Assembly: GCF_040892545.1 (NCBI RefSeq)
Contig: NZ_CP156079.1
Location: forward strand, 1,426,001 to 1,490,000
Length of the DNA: 64,000 bases
Source: Paracidovorax avenae
GTDB taxonomy: Bacteria; Pseudomonadota; Gammaproteobacteria; Burkholderiales; Burkholderiaceae_C
Direction of reading: 5' to 3'
Made by a program: the position numbers and the translations under genes. The notes under the pieces are model-generated. The model was not told the DNA's origin. It worked only from the letters and a program-made list of their open reading frames with translations, and ran no database searches. How positions within the stretch are numbered: position 1 is the stretch's first letter; every line of letters starts with the position of its first letter. Shown in pieces: positions 1 to 11,219 of the stretch.

Positions 1-1
1 C

Positions 2-1240
2 AAGGACTACGAGGCGCGCGGCGGCTACCAGGCCCTGCGCAAGATCCTGGGCACCGATGGCGGCGAGCCGATGACCCAGGACCAGGTCATCGCCACCGTC
101 AAGGAATCCGGCCTGCGCGGCCGCGGCGGCGCGGGCTTCCCGACGGGCCTGAAGTGGAGCTTCATGCCCCGCTCGTTCCCGGGCCAGAAGTACCTCGTCT
201 GCAACTCCGACGAAGGCGAGCCGGGCACCTGCAAGGACCGCGACATCCTGCAGTTCAACCCGCACATCGTCATCGAGGGCATGATCATCGCGGCCTTCGC
301 GATGGGCATCTCGGTGGGCTACAACTACATCCACGGCGAGATCTTCCAGACCTACGAGCGTTTCGAGGCCGCGCTGGAAGAGGCGCGCGCCGCGGGCTAC
401 CTGGGCGACAACATCCTGGGCAGCAGCTTCAGCTTCCAGCTGCATGCCGCCCACGGCTTCGGTGCCTACATCTGCGGCGAGGAAACCGCGCTGCTGGAAT
501 CGCTGGAAGGCAAGAAGGGCCAGCCGCGCTTCAAGCCGCCGTTCCCGGCCAGCTTCGGCCTGTACGGCAAGCCCACCACGATCAACAACACCGAGACCTT
601 CGCGGCGGTGCCCTGGATCATCCGCAACGGCGGCGCGGCCTACCTGGCCTGCGGCAAGCCGAACAACGGCGGCACCAAGATCTTCTCGGTGTCCGGCGAC
701 GTGGAGAAGCCCGGCAACTACGAGATCCCGCTGGGCACGCCGTTCAGCAAGCTGCTGGAACTGGCCGGCGGCGTGCGCAAGGGCCGCCAGCTCAAGGCCG
801 TGATCCCGGGCGGTTCGTCCGCCCCGGTGCTGCCCGCGTCCATCATCATGGAATGCACGATGGACTACGACTCCATCGCCAAGGCCGGCTCGATGCTGGG
901 CTCGGGTGCCGTGATCGTCATGGACGACTCTCGCAGCATGGTCGAGAGCCTGCTGCGCCTGTCGTACTTCTATTCGCACGAGTCCTGCGGCCAGTGCACG
1001 CCCTGCCGCGAAGGCACGGGCTGGATGTGGCGCGTGATCGACCGCATCCAGCACGGCCAGGGCCGCGAAGGCGACCTGGACCTGCTCAATTCGGTGGCGG
1101 ACAACATCCAGGGGCGCACCATCTGCGCCCTGGGCGACGCGGCGGCCATGCCGGTGCGCGCGATGATCAAGCACTTCCGTCCGGAATTCGAGGCGCTGAT
1201 CCGCAACAAGACGAGCCCCCAGGCTCCGGCCTCCGCCTGA
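2..1240 (+). CDS. nuoF: NADH-quinone oxidoreductase subunit F (5' truncated)
   Basis: Peripheral-arm subunit of respiratory complex I that binds NADH and FMN and carries the N3 [4Fe-4S] cluster. The reading frame is open from base 2, so the true start lies upstream of the window; about 412 residues are visible. The dinucleotide/FMN glycine-rich motif [10 protein letters not shown] and the FMN segment [10 protein letters not shown] are present. The cluster ligands are the three Cys of [11 protein letters not shown] (about 980-1010) and a later Cys in TICALGDAA. The stop at 1238-1240 is followed 15 bases later by nuoG, as in a standard nuo operon. Identification is secure; only the N-terminus is missing. 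Confidence 0.97.
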   Translation, partial: KDYEARGGYQALRKILGTDGGEPMTQDQVIATVKESGLRGRGGAGFPTGLKWSFMPRSFPGQKYLVCNSDEGEPGTCKDRDILQFNPHIVIEGMIIAAFAMGISVGYNYIHGEIFQTYERFEAALEEARAAGYLGDNILGSSFSFQLHAAHGFGAYICGEETALLESLEGKKGQPRFKPPFPASFGLYGKPTTINNTETFAAVPWIIRNGGAAYLACGKPNNGGTKIFSVSGDVEKPGNYEIPLGTPFSKLLELAGGVRKGRQLKAVIPGGSSAPVLPASIIMECTMDYDSIAKAGSMLGSGAVIVMDDSRSMVESLLRLSYFYSHESCGQCTPCREGTGWMWRVIDRIQHGQGREGDLDLLNSVADNIQGRTICALGDAAAMPVRAMIKHFRPEFEALIRNKTSPQAPASA

Positions 1241-1255
1241 TCGCGAGAAACGCAT

Positions 1256-3415
1256 ATGGTTGAAATCGAACTCGACGGGAAGAAGGTGGAAGTCGCCGAA
1301 GGCTGCATGGTGATGCATGCGGCCGAGAAGGCGGGCACCTACATCCCTCATTTCTGCTATCACAAGAAGCTCTCCATCGCCGCCAACTGCCGCATGTGCC
1401 TGGTGGACGTGGAGAAGGCTCCCAAGCCGATGCCTGCCTGCGCCACGCCCGTGACGCAGGGCATGATCGTGCGCACCAAGAGCGACAAGGCCATCAAGGC
1501 CCAGCAGTCGGTCATGGAGTTCCTGCTGATCAACCACCCGCTGGACTGCCCGATCTGCGACCAGGGCGGCGAGTGCCAGCTGCAGGACCTGGCCGTGGGC
1601 TACGGCGGCTCCTCCTCGCGCTACGAGGAAGAAAAGCGCGTGGTCTTCCACAAGGACGTCGGCCCGCTGATCTCCATGGAGGAGATGAGCCGCTGCATCC
1701 ACTGCACCCGCTGCGTGCGCTTCGGCCAGGAAGTGGCCGGCGTGATGGAGCTGGGCATGATCCACCGCGGCGAGCATTCCGAGATCACCACCGTGGTGGG
1801 CGATACCGTGGATTCCGAGCTGTCGGGCAACATGATCGACATCTGCCCCGTGGGCGCGCTCACGAGCAAGCCGTTCCGCTACAGCGCCCGCACGTGGGAG
1901 CTGTCGCGCCGCAAGTCGGTCAGCCCGCATGATTCCACGGGTGCCAACCTGATCGTCCAGGTGAAGAACCACAAGGTCATGCGCGTCGTCCCGTTCGAGA
2001 ACGAGGACGTGAACGAGTGCTGGATCGCCGACCGCGACCGCTTCTCGTACGAAGCGTTGAACGGCCCGGACCGCCTCACCAGGCCCATGCTCAAGCAGGG
2101 CGGCCAGTGGAAGGAAGTGGACTGGCAGACGGCCCTGGAATACGTGGCCAACGGCCTGCGCGGCATCCAGTCCGAGCACGGTGCCCAGAGCATCGGCGCG
2201 CTCGTCAGCCCGCACAGCACGCTGGAAGAGCTGCACCTGGCCACGCTGCTGGTGCGGGGCCTGGGCAGCGACAACATCGACTACCGCCTGCGCAACGCGG
2301 AATTCACCGCGGCGGAAGGCGTTCGCTGGCTGGGCATGCCGATCGCGGCGCTGTCCACGCTGCAGTCCGTGCTGGTCGTGGGCTCCAACCTGCGCAAGGA
2401 ACATCCGCTGTTCGCACAGCGCATCCGCCAGGCGGCCCGCAAGGGCTGCGCCGTGAGCGCGCTGAATGCCGTGGCCCACGACTGGGCCATGCCGATGGCG
2501 CAATCCATCGTGGCGCCTGCCGGTGAGTGGACTGCTGCGCTGGCCGACATCGCCGCCGCCGTGGCCCAGGAGCGCGGCGTGGCCGCGCCCGTGGCCTCCG
2601 GCCGTGTGACCGATGCGGCGCTGGCCGTGGCGCGTTCGCTCGCGTCCGGCGAAGGCCGTGCCGTGCTGCTCGGCAATGCCGCGGCCCACCATGCCCAGGC
2701 ATCGTCGCTGCTGGCGCTGGCCCAGTGGATCGGAGCGCAGACCGGCGCCGTGGTCGGCTACCTGACCGAAGCCGCCAACACCGTCGGCGCGCAGTTCGTG
2801 GGGGCGCAGCCCCGGCAGGGCGGGCTCGATGCCGGCCGCATGCTGGCTGGCGGCCTGAAGGCCGCGCTGCTGCTGAACACCGAGCCGGTGCACGACTCCG
2901 CTGCCGGTGCGCGCGCCGCAGAGGCGCTCGCACAGGCCGAGATGGTCGTGACGCTGAGCCCGTTCAAGACCAACCTGGAATTCAGCGACGTGCTGCTGCC
3001 CATCGCCCCGTTCACCGAAACCTCCGGCAGCTTCGTGAATGCCGAAGGCCGCCTGCAGGGCTTCCATGCCGTGGTCAAGCCGCTGGGCGATGCGCGTCCG
3101 GCCTGGAAGGTGCTGCGCGTGCTCGGCAACCTGCTGGGCGTGCAGGGCATCGGCTTCGAGACCTCGCAGGAGGTGCTGGCCCACGCGGTGGGTGCCACCG
3201 GCGCCGAGCTGCCGACGCACCTGCCGGCCGCCCGCCTGTCCAACACGACGTCCGCGGCACCCGCCGTGCCGGCCATCGCGGCCGGTGCGCCGGAGCCCGT
3301 GGTCGCCGCCATCTACCAGCTCGACGGCCTCGTGCGCCGCGCGCCCTCGCTGCAGCTGACGGCCGACGGCCGCCAGGCTGCCGCCACCATCGCCGTGGAA
3401 GGAGCCGCAGCATGA
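1256..3415 (+). CDS. nuoG: NADH-quinone oxidoreductase subunit G
   Basis: Iron-sulfur subunit passing electrons from NuoF towards NuoI. At 719 residues it is shorter than the roughly 900-residue enterobacterial protein. An N-terminal ferredoxin domain gives the [2Fe-2S] ligands C34, C45, C48 and C62. The His-ligated cluster is H94, C98, C101 and C107. A further [4Fe-4S] cluster uses C147, C150, C153 and C197 (ICPVGAL). The rest is a molybdopterin-oxidoreductase-like domain that has no catalytic role in complex I. The C-terminal third is Ala-rich and looks poorly conserved. The stop TGA overlaps the nuoH ATG (ATGA), which suggests translational coupling. Confidence 0.97.
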   Translation: MVEIELDGKKVEVAEGCMVMHAAEKAGTYIPHFCYHKKLSIAANCRMCLVDVEKAPKPMPACATPVTQGMIVRTKSDKAIKAQQSVMEFLLINHPLDCPICDQGGECQLQDLAVGYGGSSSRYEEEKRVVFHKDVGPLISMEEMSRCIHCTRCVRFGQEVAGVMELGMIHRGEHSEITTVVGDTVDSELSGNMIDICPVGALTSKPFRYSARTWELSRRKSVSPHDSTGANLIVQVKNHKVMRVVPFENEDVNECWIADRDRFSYEALNGPDRLTRPMLKQGGQWKEVDWQTALEYVANGLRGIQSEHGAQSIGALVSPHSTLEELHLATLLVRGLGSDNIDYRLRNAEFTAAEGVRWLGMPIAALSTLQSVLVVGSNLRKEHPLFAQRIRQAARKGCAVSALNAVAHDWAMPMAQSIVAPAGEWTAALADIAAAVAQERGVAAPVASGRVTDAALAVARSLASGEGRAVLLGNAAAHHAQASSLLALAQWIGAQTGAVVGYLTEAANTVGAQFVGAQPRQGGLDAGRMLAGGLKAALLLNTEPVHDSAAGARAAEALAQAEMVVTLSPFKTNLEFSDVLLPIAPFTETSGSFVNAEGRLQGFHAVVKPLGDARPAWKVLRVLGNLLGVQGIGFETSQEVLAHAVGATGAELPTHLPAARLSNTTSAAPAVPAIAAGAPEPVVAAIYQLDGLVRRAPSLQLTADGRQAAATIAVEGAAA

Positions 3416-4488
3416 TCGACGCGCTCTACAACGGCGGGCTGAACCTCGTCGCCCAGTCCTGGTGGACGGGCGCCGTGTGGCCCGTGCTCTGGAACCTGCT
3501 CAAGATCGTCGCCATCGTGGCGCCGCTCATGGGCGCGGTGGCCTACCTCACGCTCTGGGAGCGCAAGCTGCTGGGCTTCATGCAGGTGCGCCACGGCCCC
3601 AACCGCGTGGGCCCGTTCGGCCTGCTGCAGCCGCTGGCCGACGGCCTGAAGCTGCTCACCAAGGAAATCATCCAGCCCGCGGCGGCCAGCAAGGGCCTGT
3701 TCATTCTGGGTCCGGTGATGGCCATCATGCCCGCGCTCGCGGCCTGGGTGGCGATCCCCTTCGGCCCCGACGTGGCGCTGGCCAACGTGAACGCCGGCCT
3801 GCTGCTGATCATGGCGATCACCTCGATCGAGGTGTACGGCGTGATCATCGCCGGCTGGGCCTCGAACTCGAAGTACGCCTTCCTGGGCGCGCTGCGCGCG
3901 TCGGCCCAGATGGTGAGCTACGAGATCGCCATGGGCTTCTGCTTCCTCGTGGTCATCATGGTCTCGGGCAGCATGAACCTCACGCAGATCGTGCTGAGCC
4001 AGGGGCAGGGCACGATGGCGAACGCAGGGCTGTCCTTCCTGTCCTGGAACTGGCTGCCGCTGCTGCCGATCTTCATCGTCTACCTGATCTCCGGCGTCGC
4101 CGAGACCAACCGCCACCCGTTCGACGTGGTGGAAGGCGAGGCGGAAATCGTGGCCGGCCACATGGTCGAATACTCGGGCATGGGCTTCGCGATCTTCTTC
4201 CTGGCCGAGTACGCCAGCATGTGGCTCGTGTCCATCCTGGGCGTGACCATGTTCCTGGGCGGCTGGCTGTCGCCGGTGGCGGCCCTGGACTTCATCCCGG
4301 GCTGGATCTGGCTGGGCCTCAAGACCTTCCTCGTGGTGTCCATGTTCATCTGGATCCGCGCGACCTTCCCGCGCTTCCGGTATGACCAGATCATGCGCCT
4401 GGGCTGGAAGATCTTCATTCCGGTCACCCTCGTGTGGCTGCTGATCGTGGGCGCTTGGCTGCTGTCGCCCTGGAACATCTGGAAATAA
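3412..4488 (+). CDS. nuoH: NADH-quinone oxidoreductase subunit H
   Basis: Membrane subunit at the junction of the two arms of complex I; it forms much of the quinone chamber. The start is the ATG overlapping the nuoG stop, giving 358 residues; the longer open frame upstream is only the out-of-frame shadow of nuoG. About eight hydrophobic helices are visible. The conserved loop motifs are [20 protein letters not shown] near residue 50 and the acidic quinone-site segment [18 protein letters not shown] near residue 230. It ends 15 bases before nuoI. Confidence 0.97.
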   Translation: MIDALYNGGLNLVAQSWWTGAVWPVLWNLLKIVAIVAPLMGAVAYLTLWERKLLGFMQVRHGPNRVGPFGLLQPLADGLKLLTKEIIQPAAASKGLFILGPVMAIMPALAAWVAIPFGPDVALANVNAGLLLIMAITSIEVYGVIIAGWASNSKYAFLGALRASAQMVSYEIAMGFCFLVVIMVSGSMNLTQIVLSQGQGTMANAGLSFLSWNWLPLLPIFIVYLISGVAETNRHPFDVVEGEAEIVAGHMVEYSGMGFAIFFLAEYASMWLVSILGVTMFLGGWLSPVAALDFIPGWIWLGLKTFLVVSMFIWIRATFPRFRYDQIMRLGWKIFIPVTLVWLLIVGAWLLSPWNIWK

Positions 4489-4503
4489 GCGGGACACCAC
4501 ATC

Positions 4504-5019
4504 ATGGCTGCTGTTGCTGCTGCTACCACATCTTTTTCCTTCAAGGACTTTTTCAAGAGCTTCATGCTCGTGGAACTGGTCAAGGGCATGGCCCTGACCG
4601 GCCGCTACGCGTTCCGCCGCAAGGTGACGGTGCAGTTCCCCGAAGAGAAGACTCCGCTGTCGCCGCGCTTCCGCGGGCTGCACGCGCTGCGCCGCTACGA
4701 GAACGGCGAGGAGCGCTGCATCGCCTGCAAGCTCTGCGAGGCAGTCTGCCCGGCGCTCGCGATCACGATCGAGTCGGACGTGCGGGCCGATGGCTCGCGC
4801 CGCACGACGCGCTACGACATCGACCTCACGAAATGCATCTTCTGCGGCTTCTGCGAAGAGAGCTGCCCGGTCGATTCGATCGTCGAGACGCAGATCCTGG
4901 AATACCACGGCGAGAAGCGGGGCGACCTGTACTTCACCAAGGACATGCTCCTGGCGGTCGGCGACCGCTACGAGGCCGAGATCGCCGCTGCCAAGGCGGC
5001 CGACGCCAAGTACCGCTGA
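4504..5019 (+). CDS. nuoI: NADH-quinone oxidoreductase subunit I
   Basis: Peripheral-arm ferredoxin-like subunit of 171 residues carrying clusters N6a and N6b, which deliver electrons close to the quinone. Two classical CxxCxxCxxxCP motifs are visible: C72/C75/C78/C82 ([12 protein letters not shown]) and C111/C114/C117/C121 ([12 protein letters not shown]). The N-terminus has an amphipathic stretch ([18 protein letters not shown]) that would rest on the membrane. It lies between nuoH and nuoJ in the expected order. Confidence 0.97.
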   Translation: MAAVAAATTSFSFKDFFKSFMLVELVKGMALTGRYAFRRKVTVQFPEEKTPLSPRFRGLHALRRYENGEERCIACKLCEAVCPALAITIESDVRADGSRRTTRYDIDLTKCIFCGFCEESCPVDSIVETQILEYHGEKRGDLYFTKDMLLAVGDRYEAEIAAAKAADAKYR

Positions 5020-5057
5020 CCGGCGGCTCCTGAACCACTTTTCACAAGATCCGATTC

Positions 5058-5726
5058 ATGGACGCCAAGACTGGTTTCTTCTATCTGTTCTCGGTCGTGC
5101 TGCTGTATGCGGCCTTCCGGGTCATCACCGCGCGCAACCCCGTGCATGCGGTGCTCCACCTGATCCTCGCGTTCTCGCAGGCCGCCGCCATCTGGCTGCT
5201 GCTGAAGGCCGAATTCCTGGCCATCGCGCTCGTGCTGGTCTACCTGGGCGCCGTCATGGTGCTGTTCCTGTTCGTCGTGATGATGCTGGACATCCACATC
5301 GACACCGTGCGGCAGGGCTTCTGGCGGCACTTCCCGCTCGCGGCCTTCATCGGCGCGCTGATCGCCCTGGAAATGGCGGCGGTGCTGATGGGCGGCTTCC
5401 GCGGCATGGATGAACCCAAGGCCGTGGCGGCCATGGTGGACGCTGCCGGCAACGTGGTGCAGTACTCCAACACCAAGGCGCTGGGCAAGCTGCTCTACAC
5501 CGAATACCTGTACCCGGTGGAAATCGCCGCGGTGATCCTGCTGGTGGCCATGATCGCCGCCATCGCCCTGACCCTGCGCCAGCGCAAGGACACCAAGGTG
5601 ACCAAGGTCTCGGAGCAGGTGCGCGTGCGCGCCGCCGACCGCGTCGCGCTGGTGAAGGTCGCCGCGACGCAGAAGCCCGCGGAAGAAGCGGCGGCGCCCG
5701 CAGCCGCCGAGGAGAAGAAGGCATGA
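5058..5726 (+). CDS. nuoJ: NADH-quinone oxidoreductase subunit J
   Basis: Integral membrane subunit of complex I, 222 residues, with five predicted helices in the first 175 residues. The conserved helix-3 stretch [20 protein letters not shown] is visible; in structures it carries the pi-bulge implicated in coupling. The C-terminal 45 residues are Lys/Ala/Glu-rich and probably a cytoplasmic tail. The stop overlaps the nuoK ATG (ATGA), so the two are likely translationally coupled. Confidence 0.96.
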   Translation: MDAKTGFFYLFSVVLLYAAFRVITARNPVHAVLHLILAFSQAAAIWLLLKAEFLAIALVLVYLGAVMVLFLFVVMMLDIHIDTVRQGFWRHFPLAAFIGALIALEMAAVLMGGFRGMDEPKAVAAMVDAAGNVVQYSNTKALGKLLYTEYLYPVEIAAVILLVAMIAAIALTLRQRKDTKVTKVSEQVRVRAADRVALVKVAATQKPAEEAAAPAAAEEKKA

Positions 5727-6031
5727 CGTTGACCCTGGGCCATTTTCTGTCGCTGGGCGCGATGCTGTTCGCGCTGTCGGTGATCGGCATCTTCCTGAAC
5801 CGCAAGAACCTCATCGTGCTGCTCATGGCCATCGAGCTGATGCTCCTGGCCGTGAACATGAACTTCGTCGCGTTCTCCCACTACCTGGGCGACATGCACG
5901 GGCAGGTGTTCGTGTTCTTCATCCTGACGGTGGCCGCGGCCGAATCCGCCATCGGCCTCGCGATCCTGGTGCTGCTGTTCCGCAACAAGTCCAGCATCGA
6001 CGCGGAAGATCTCAACACCCTCAAGGGCTGA
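5723..6031 (+). CDS. nuoK: NADH-quinone oxidoreductase subunit K
   Basis: Small antiporter-related membrane subunit (102 residues, three helices; MrpC-like). The membrane Glu of helix 2 is present in [18 protein letters not shown], and the second conserved Glu in [17 protein letters not shown]. Both belong to the chain of buried charges used in proton translocation. The start ATG overlaps the nuoJ stop. Confidence 0.97.
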   Translation: MTLTLGHFLSLGAMLFALSVIGIFLNRKNLIVLLMAIELMLLAVNMNFVAFSHYLGDMHGQVFVFFILTVAAAESAIGLAILVLLFRNKSSIDAEDLNTLKG

Positions 6032-6059
6032 TCCGCCGGTACTTGCAAGGTCTTCAAGA

Positions 6060-8096
6060 ATGAGTCAAACCCTCTCAGCTTCGATGCTCCTCGCGGTGCC
6101 GCTGGCGCCGCTGGCGGGCTCCGCGCTCGCCGGCATCCTCGGCACGGCCTTCGGCGGCAACCGCATCGGACGCCGCGCGAGCCACACCCTCACGATCCTC
6201 GGCGTGTTCGTCGCGTTCGTGCTCTCGGCCCTGACGTTCAAGAGCGTGGCGCTCGACGGCGCCCGCTTCAACGAGACGCTCTACACCTGGATGGTGGTGG
6301 GCGGCCTCAAGATGGAAGTCGGCTTCCTCATCGACACGCTCACCGCCATGATGATGTGCGTGGTGACCTTCGTGTCGCTGATGGTGCACATCTACACCAT
6401 CGGCTACATGGAAGAGGACGACGGCTACAACCGCTTCTTCTCGTACATCTCGCTGTTCACGTTCTCGATGCTCATGCTGGTCATGAGCAACAACCTGCTG
6501 CAGCTGTTCTTCGGCTGGGAAGCGGTGGGCCTCGTGTCGTACCTGCTGATCGGCTTCTGGTTCAACAAGCCCACGGCCATCTTCGCCAACATGAAGGCGT
6601 TCCTCGTGAACCGCGTCGGCGACTTCGGCTTCATCCTGGGCATCGGCCTGATCGCCGCCTATACCGGCACGCTGAACTACGGCGAGATCTTCGCCAAGTC
6701 TGGCGAACTGGGCACCCTCGGCTTCCCGGGCACCAACTGGATGCTCATCACCGTGATCTGCATCTGCCTGTTCATCGGCGCGATGGGCAAGAGCGCGCAG
6801 TTCCCGCTGCACGTGTGGCTGCCCGACTCGATGGAAGGCCCGACCCCGATCTCCGCGCTGATCCACGCGGCCACCATGGTGACCGCCGGCATCTTCATGG
6901 TGTCGCGCATGTCGCCGCTGTTCGAGCTGTCGGACACGGCCCTCAACTTCATCCTGGTGATCGGTGCCATCACGGCCCTGTTCATGGGCTTCCTGGGCAT
7001 GATCCAGAACGACATCAAGCGTGTCGTGGCCTATTCCACGCTGTCGCAGCTGGGCTACATGACCGTGGCGCTGGGCGCCTCCGCCTACTCGGTGGCCGTG
7101 TTCCACCTGATGACCCACGCGTTCTTCAAGGCGCTGCTGTTCCTCGGCGCGGGTTCGGTGATCATGGGCATGCACCACAACCAGGACATCCGCTGGATGG
7201 GCGCCGTGCGCAAGTACATGCCCATCACCTGGATCACCTCGCTGCTGGGCTCCCTGGCGCTGATCGGCATGCCGCTGTTCTCGGGCTTCTATTCCAAGGA
7301 CAGCATCATCGAGGCCGTGCATGCCAGCACGCTGCCGGCCGCAGGCTTCGCGCACTTCGCCGTGCTGGCCGGCGTGTTCGTCACCGCGTTCTATTCGTTC
7401 CGCATGTACTTCCTGGTCTTCCACGGCAAGGAGCGCTACGACCAGAACCCGGATGCGCACCACGACGACCACCATGCGCACGATGACCACGGCCATGGCC
7501 ATGGCCACGATGCCAAGCCGCACGAGTCGCCCTGGGTGGTGACGGTGCCCCTGGTGCTGCTGGCGATCCCCTCGGTGGTGATCGGCTTCCTGGCCATCCA
7601 GCCCATGCTGTTCGGCGACTTCTTCAAGGACGTGATCTTCGTGGACGCCGCCAGGCACCCCGCGATGGCCGAGCTGGCCGAGATGTTCCACGGCCCGGTG
7701 GCGATGGCCCTGCACGGCCTGCAGGCGGCCCCGTTCTGGCTGGCCCTGGCCGGCGTCGCGCTCTCCTACTACATGTACATGGTGAACCCGGCCCTGCCGG
7801 CAGCGATCAAGCGCACCTGCATGCCGATCTACACCCTGTTCGAGAACAAGTACTACCTCGACTGGATCAACGAGAACATCATCGCCCGCGGTGCCCGCGC
7901 ACTGGGCACGGGCCTGTGGAAGGGCGGCGACCAGGCCGTGATCGACGGCGCCGTGGTGAACGGTTCCTGGAAGCTCGTCGGCTGGGTCGCCGGCATCGTG
8001 CGCTGGGTGCAGTCGGGCTACATCTACCACTATGCGCTGGTCATGATCCTGGGCGTGTTCGGGCTCATGACGTACTTCGTGTGGCTCAACAAGTAG
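6060..8096 (+). CDS. nuoL: NADH-quinone oxidoreductase subunit L
   Basis: Distal antiporter-like proton-pumping subunit of complex I, 678 residues with about 16 membrane helices. The key Glu lies in FFGWEAVGLVSYLLIGFWF, the key Lys of the broken helix in GKSAQFPLHVWLPDSMEGPT, and a further Lys in QNDIKRVVAYST. Residues about 461-490 form a strikingly His/Asp-rich loop (with HHDDHHAHDDHGHGHGHD) not found in the enterobacterial protein. The C-terminal lateral helix region follows. It sits 28 bases after nuoK and 13 bases before nuoM. Confidence 0.97.
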   Translation: MSQTLSASMLLAVPLAPLAGSALAGILGTAFGGNRIGRRASHTLTILGVFVAFVLSALTFKSVALDGARFNETLYTWMVVGGLKMEVGFLIDTLTAMMMCVVTFVSLMVHIYTIGYMEEDDGYNRFFSYISLFTFSMLMLVMSNNLLQLFFGWEAVGLVSYLLIGFWFNKPTAIFANMKAFLVNRVGDFGFILGIGLIAAYTGTLNYGEIFAKSGELGTLGFPGTNWMLITVICICLFIGAMGKSAQFPLHVWLPDSMEGPTPISALIHAATMVTAGIFMVSRMSPLFELSDTALNFILVIGAITALFMGFLGMIQNDIKRVVAYSTLSQLGYMTVALGASAYSVAVFHLMTHAFFKALLFLGAGSVIMGMHHNQDIRWMGAVRKYMPITWITSLLGSLALIGMPLFSGFYSKDSIIEAVHASTLPAAGFAHFAVLAGVFVTAFYSFRMYFLVFHGKERYDQNPDAHHDDHHAHDDHGHGHGHDAKPHESPWVVTVPLVLLAIPSVVIGFLAIQPMLFGDFFKDVIFVDAARHPAMAELAEMFHGPVAMALHGLQAAPFWLALAGVALSYYMYMVNPALPAAIKRTCMPIYTLFENKYYLDWINENIIARGARALGTGLWKGGDQAVIDGAVVNGSWKLVGWVAGIVRWVQSGYIYHYALVMILGVFGLMTYFVWLNK

Positions 8097-8109
8097 AGGA
8101 ACAAGAAAA

Positions 8110-9585
8110 ATGGGTTTGTTGAGTCTTGCCATCTGGACGCCGATCGCCTTCGGTGCCCTGCTGCTGGCCTTCGGGCGCGACGATCAGGCGCGCGCCGTCC
8201 GCTGGATCGCGCTGATCGGCTCGCTGATCGGCCTCGCCGTGACACTGCCGCTGCTCAGCGGTTTCGACAACGGCACGGCCGCCGCGCAGTTCGTCGAGAA
8301 GCTGCTCTGGATCGAGCGCTTCAACGTGCACTACCACCTGGGCCTGGACGGCATCTCGTTCTGGTTCGTGCCGCTGACGGCCTTCATCACGGTGATCGTG
8401 GTGATCGCGTCGTGGGAGTCGATCACCGAGCGCGTGAACCAGTACATGGGCGCGTTCCTGATCCTCTCGGGCCTCATGATCGGCGTGTTCAGCGCCCTCG
8501 ACGGCCTGCTGTTCTACGTGTTCTTCGAGGCCACGCTGATCCCGATGTACCTCATCATCGGCATCTGGGGCGGCCCGAACAAGATCTACGCGGCGTTCAA
8601 GTTCTTCCTCTACACGCTGCTCGGCTCGCTGCTGATGCTGATCGCGCTGGTGTACCTGTACAACCAGTCCGGCGGCAGCTTCGACATCGCCACCTGGCAC
8701 CAGCTGCCGCTGTCGGCCCGCGCGCAGACGCTGCTGTTCTTCGCCTTCTTCGCGGCCTTCGCCGTGAAGGTGCCGATGTGGCCGGTGCACACCTGGCTGC
8801 CGGACGTGCACGTGGAGGCGCCCACGGGCGGCTCCGCCGTGCTGGCGGCGATCATGCTGAAGCTGGGCGCCTACGGCTTCCTGCGCTTCTCGATGCCCAT
8901 CGCGCCTGATGCCGCACGCCACTGGGCGTGGCTGATGATCGCGCTGTCGCTGATCGCGGTGATCTACGTGGGCCTCGTGGCCATGGTGCAGAAGGACATG
9001 AAGAAGCTGGTGGCGTACTCGTCCGTTGCGCACATGGGCTTCGTGACGCTGGGCTTCTTCATCTTCAACGACCTGGGCGTCTCGGGCGGCCTGGTGCAGA
9101 TGATCGCCCACGGCTTCGTGTCGGGCGCGATGTTCCTCTCGATCGGCGTGCTGTACGACCGCGTGCACTCGCGGGAGATCGCGGCCTACGGCGGCGTGGT
9201 GAACACCATGCCCAAGTTCGCGGCCTTCGCGCTGCTGTTCGCGATGGCCAACTGCGGCCTTCCGGGCACCGCCGGCTTCGTGGGCGAGTGGATGGTGATC
9301 CTGGGCGCCGTGAAGGCGAACTTCTGGATCGGCCTCCTGGCCGCCACCGCGCTGATCTTCGGCGCCGCCTACACGCTGTGGATGTTCAAGCGCGTCTATC
9401 TCGGCCCGGTGGGCAACGACAACGTGCGCGGCCTGCTGGACATCAGCGCCCGCGAATTCCTGGTGCTGGGCGTGCTGGCCGTGGCCGTGCTGTACATGGG
9501 CCTGTATCCGCGCCCCTTCACCGACGTGATGGACGTGTCGGTGGCCGAGCTGCTCAAGCACGTGGCGCAGACCAAGCTCCATTGA
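8110..9585 (+). CDS. nuoM: NADH-quinone oxidoreductase subunit M
   Basis: Antiporter-like proton-pumping subunit of 491 residues with about 14 helices. The essential membrane Glu is E140 (FYVFFEATLIPMYLIIGIWG) and the channel Lys is K220 (AFAVKVPMWPVHTWLPD). The Lys-Lys segment KDMKKLVAYSSVAHMGF follows. The gene is in the usual place between nuoL and nuoN, with short gaps on both sides. Confidence 0.97.
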   Translation: MGLLSLAIWTPIAFGALLLAFGRDDQARAVRWIALIGSLIGLAVTLPLLSGFDNGTAAAQFVEKLLWIERFNVHYHLGLDGISFWFVPLTAFITVIVVIASWESITERVNQYMGAFLILSGLMIGVFSALDGLLFYVFFEATLIPMYLIIGIWGGPNKIYAAFKFFLYTLLGSLLMLIALVYLYNQSGGSFDIATWHQLPLSARAQTLLFFAFFAAFAVKVPMWPVHTWLPDVHVEAPTGGSAVLAAIMLKLGAYGFLRFSMPIAPDAARHWAWLMIALSLIAVIYVGLVAMVQKDMKKLVAYSSVAHMGFVTLGFFIFNDLGVSGGLVQMIAHGFVSGAMFLSIGVLYDRVHSREIAAYGGVVNTMPKFAAFALLFAMANCGLPGTAGFVGEWMVILGAVKANFWIGLLAATALIFGAAYTLWMFKRVYLGPVGNDNVRGLLDISAREFLVLGVLAVAVLYMGLYPRPFTDVMDVSVAELLKHVAQTKLH

Positions 9586-9609
9586 ACCGACTGACAACGA
9601 GAGACCGAG

Positions 9610-11103
9610 ATGATTGACAACATCAGCTGGCTGGCGGTGTACCCGGAGATCGTGCTCCTGGTGATGGCCTGCGTGATCGCCCTGGTGGACCTGGGCGTGA
9701 CGAGCCCCCGTCGCACCGGCACCTACGTGCTCACCATGCTCACCCTGGCCGTGGTGGCCGTGCTGCAGGGCATGTACGCGAGCAGCGGCAACACGTTCTA
9801 CGGCTTCGGCAACATGGTGGTGAGCGACGCCATGGGCAACTGGCTCAAGTGCTTCGCGACCATCGCCGTGATGGTGACGCTGGTCTATGGCCGGCCCTAC
9901 GCCGCGGACCGCGGCATGCTGCGCGGCGGCGAGCTGTTCACGCTCTCGATGTTCATGCTGCTGGGCGTGTTCGTCATGGTGTCGGGCAACAACTTCCTCG
10001 TGATCTACCTGGGCCTGGAACTGCTCACGCTCTCCAGCTACGCGCTGGTGGCGCTGCGCCGCGACCACACGACCGCCACGGAAGCCGCCATGAAGTACTT
10101 CGTGCTCGGCGCGATGGCGAGCGGCTTCCTGCTCTACGGCCTCTCGATGCTGTACGGTGCCACCGGCTCGCTCGACATCGGCCAGGTCTTCAAGGCCGTG
10201 AATTCGGGCCAGATCCGCCACCAGGTGCTGGTGTTCGGCCTCGTGTTCGTCGTGGCCGGCCTCGCTTTCAAGATCGGCGCCGTGCCGTTCCACATGTGGA
10301 TTCCGGACGTGTACCAGGGCGCCCCGACGGCAGTGACGGTCATCATCGGCAGCGCGCCCAAGCTGGCCGCCTTCGCGATCATGATCCGCCTGCTGGTGGA
10401 CGGCCTGCTGCCGCTGGCCATCGACTGGCAGCAGATGCTGGCCGTGCTGGCGATCGGATCGCTGCTCGTGGGCAACCTGGCGGCCATCGCGCAGACCAAC
10501 CTGAAGCGCATGCTGGCGTACTCGACCATCGCCCAGATGGGCTTCGTGCTGCTGGGCCTGCTGTCGGGCGTGATCAACGGCAACGTGGATGCGAATGCGG
10601 TCGAGAATGCCTACAGCTCGGCGATGTTCTACATCCTGACCTACGTGCTGACCACGCTGGCGAGCTTCGGCATCATCCTGCTGCTGGCGCGCGAAGGTTT
10701 CGAAAGCGAAGAGATCTCCGACCTGGCCGGCCTGAACCAGCGCAGCCCGCTCTATGCCGGCGTGATGGCCATCTGCCTGTTCTCGCTGGCGGGCATCCCC
10801 CCGATGGTGGGCTTCTACGCCAAGCTCGCCGTGCTGCAGGCCCTGGTGGCATCGGGCCAGGCCCCGTACATCGCGCTGGCCGTGTTCGCCGTCGTGATGT
10901 CGCTGATCGGCGCGTTCTACTACCTGCGCGTCGTGAAGGTGATGTACTTCGATGCACCGCTGACGGCCACCAGCGTGTCCGCGCCGCTCGACGTGCGCAT
11001 GGTGCTGACGGTGAACGGTGCCCTGGTGCTGGTCCTCGGCCTCGTGCCGGGTGGCCTGATGGCACTGTGTGCCGATGCCGTGGTGCGCGCGCTGGCCACC
11101 TGA
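9610..11103 (+). CDS. nuoN: NADH-quinone oxidoreductase subunit N
   Basis: Third antiporter-like proton-pumping subunit of complex I, 497 residues with about 14 helices. The expected motifs are visible: [16 protein letters not shown] with the membrane Glu, [20 protein letters not shown] with the channel Lys, and [20 protein letters not shown]. It closes the nuo operon; DUF2818 follows about 100 bases later on the same strand. Confidence 0.97.
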   Translation: MIDNISWLAVYPEIVLLVMACVIALVDLGVTSPRRTGTYVLTMLTLAVVAVLQGMYASSGNTFYGFGNMVVSDAMGNWLKCFATIAVMVTLVYGRPYAADRGMLRGGELFTLSMFMLLGVFVMVSGNNFLVIYLGLELLTLSSYALVALRRDHTTATEAAMKYFVLGAMASGFLLYGLSMLYGATGSLDIGQVFKAVNSGQIRHQVLVFGLVFVVAGLAFKIGAVPFHMWIPDVYQGAPTAVTVIIGSAPKLAAFAIMIRLLVDGLLPLAIDWQQMLAVLAIGSLLVGNLAAIAQTNLKRMLAYSTIAQMGFVLLGLLSGVINGNVDANAVENAYSSAMFYILTYVLTTLASFGIILLLAREGFESEEISDLAGLNQRSPLYAGVMAICLFSLAGIPPMVGFYAKLAVLQALVASGQAPYIALAVFAVVMSLIGAFYYLRVVKVMYFDAPLTATSVSAPLDVRMVLTVNGALVLVLGLVPGGLMALCADAVVRALAT

Positions 11104-11219
11104 ACGGCCGTTGCTGAGGCCGGCGGCCATTCCCGCTCCATCGCGCTCCGCCACCACGCGGGCGCGGCGGTGGAGAGAAGGGAAGGGCGCTGCCTCCGGA
11201 CCTGTTGCGATCGCTCCCC

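Noticed and set aside
6075..8132. Very long open frames opposite nuoL to nuoN (685 and 1049 codons)
   Set aside because: Composition is Arg/His/Gln-rich without domains, and they lie fully antisense to conserved nuo genes. They are a by-product of high GC codon use.
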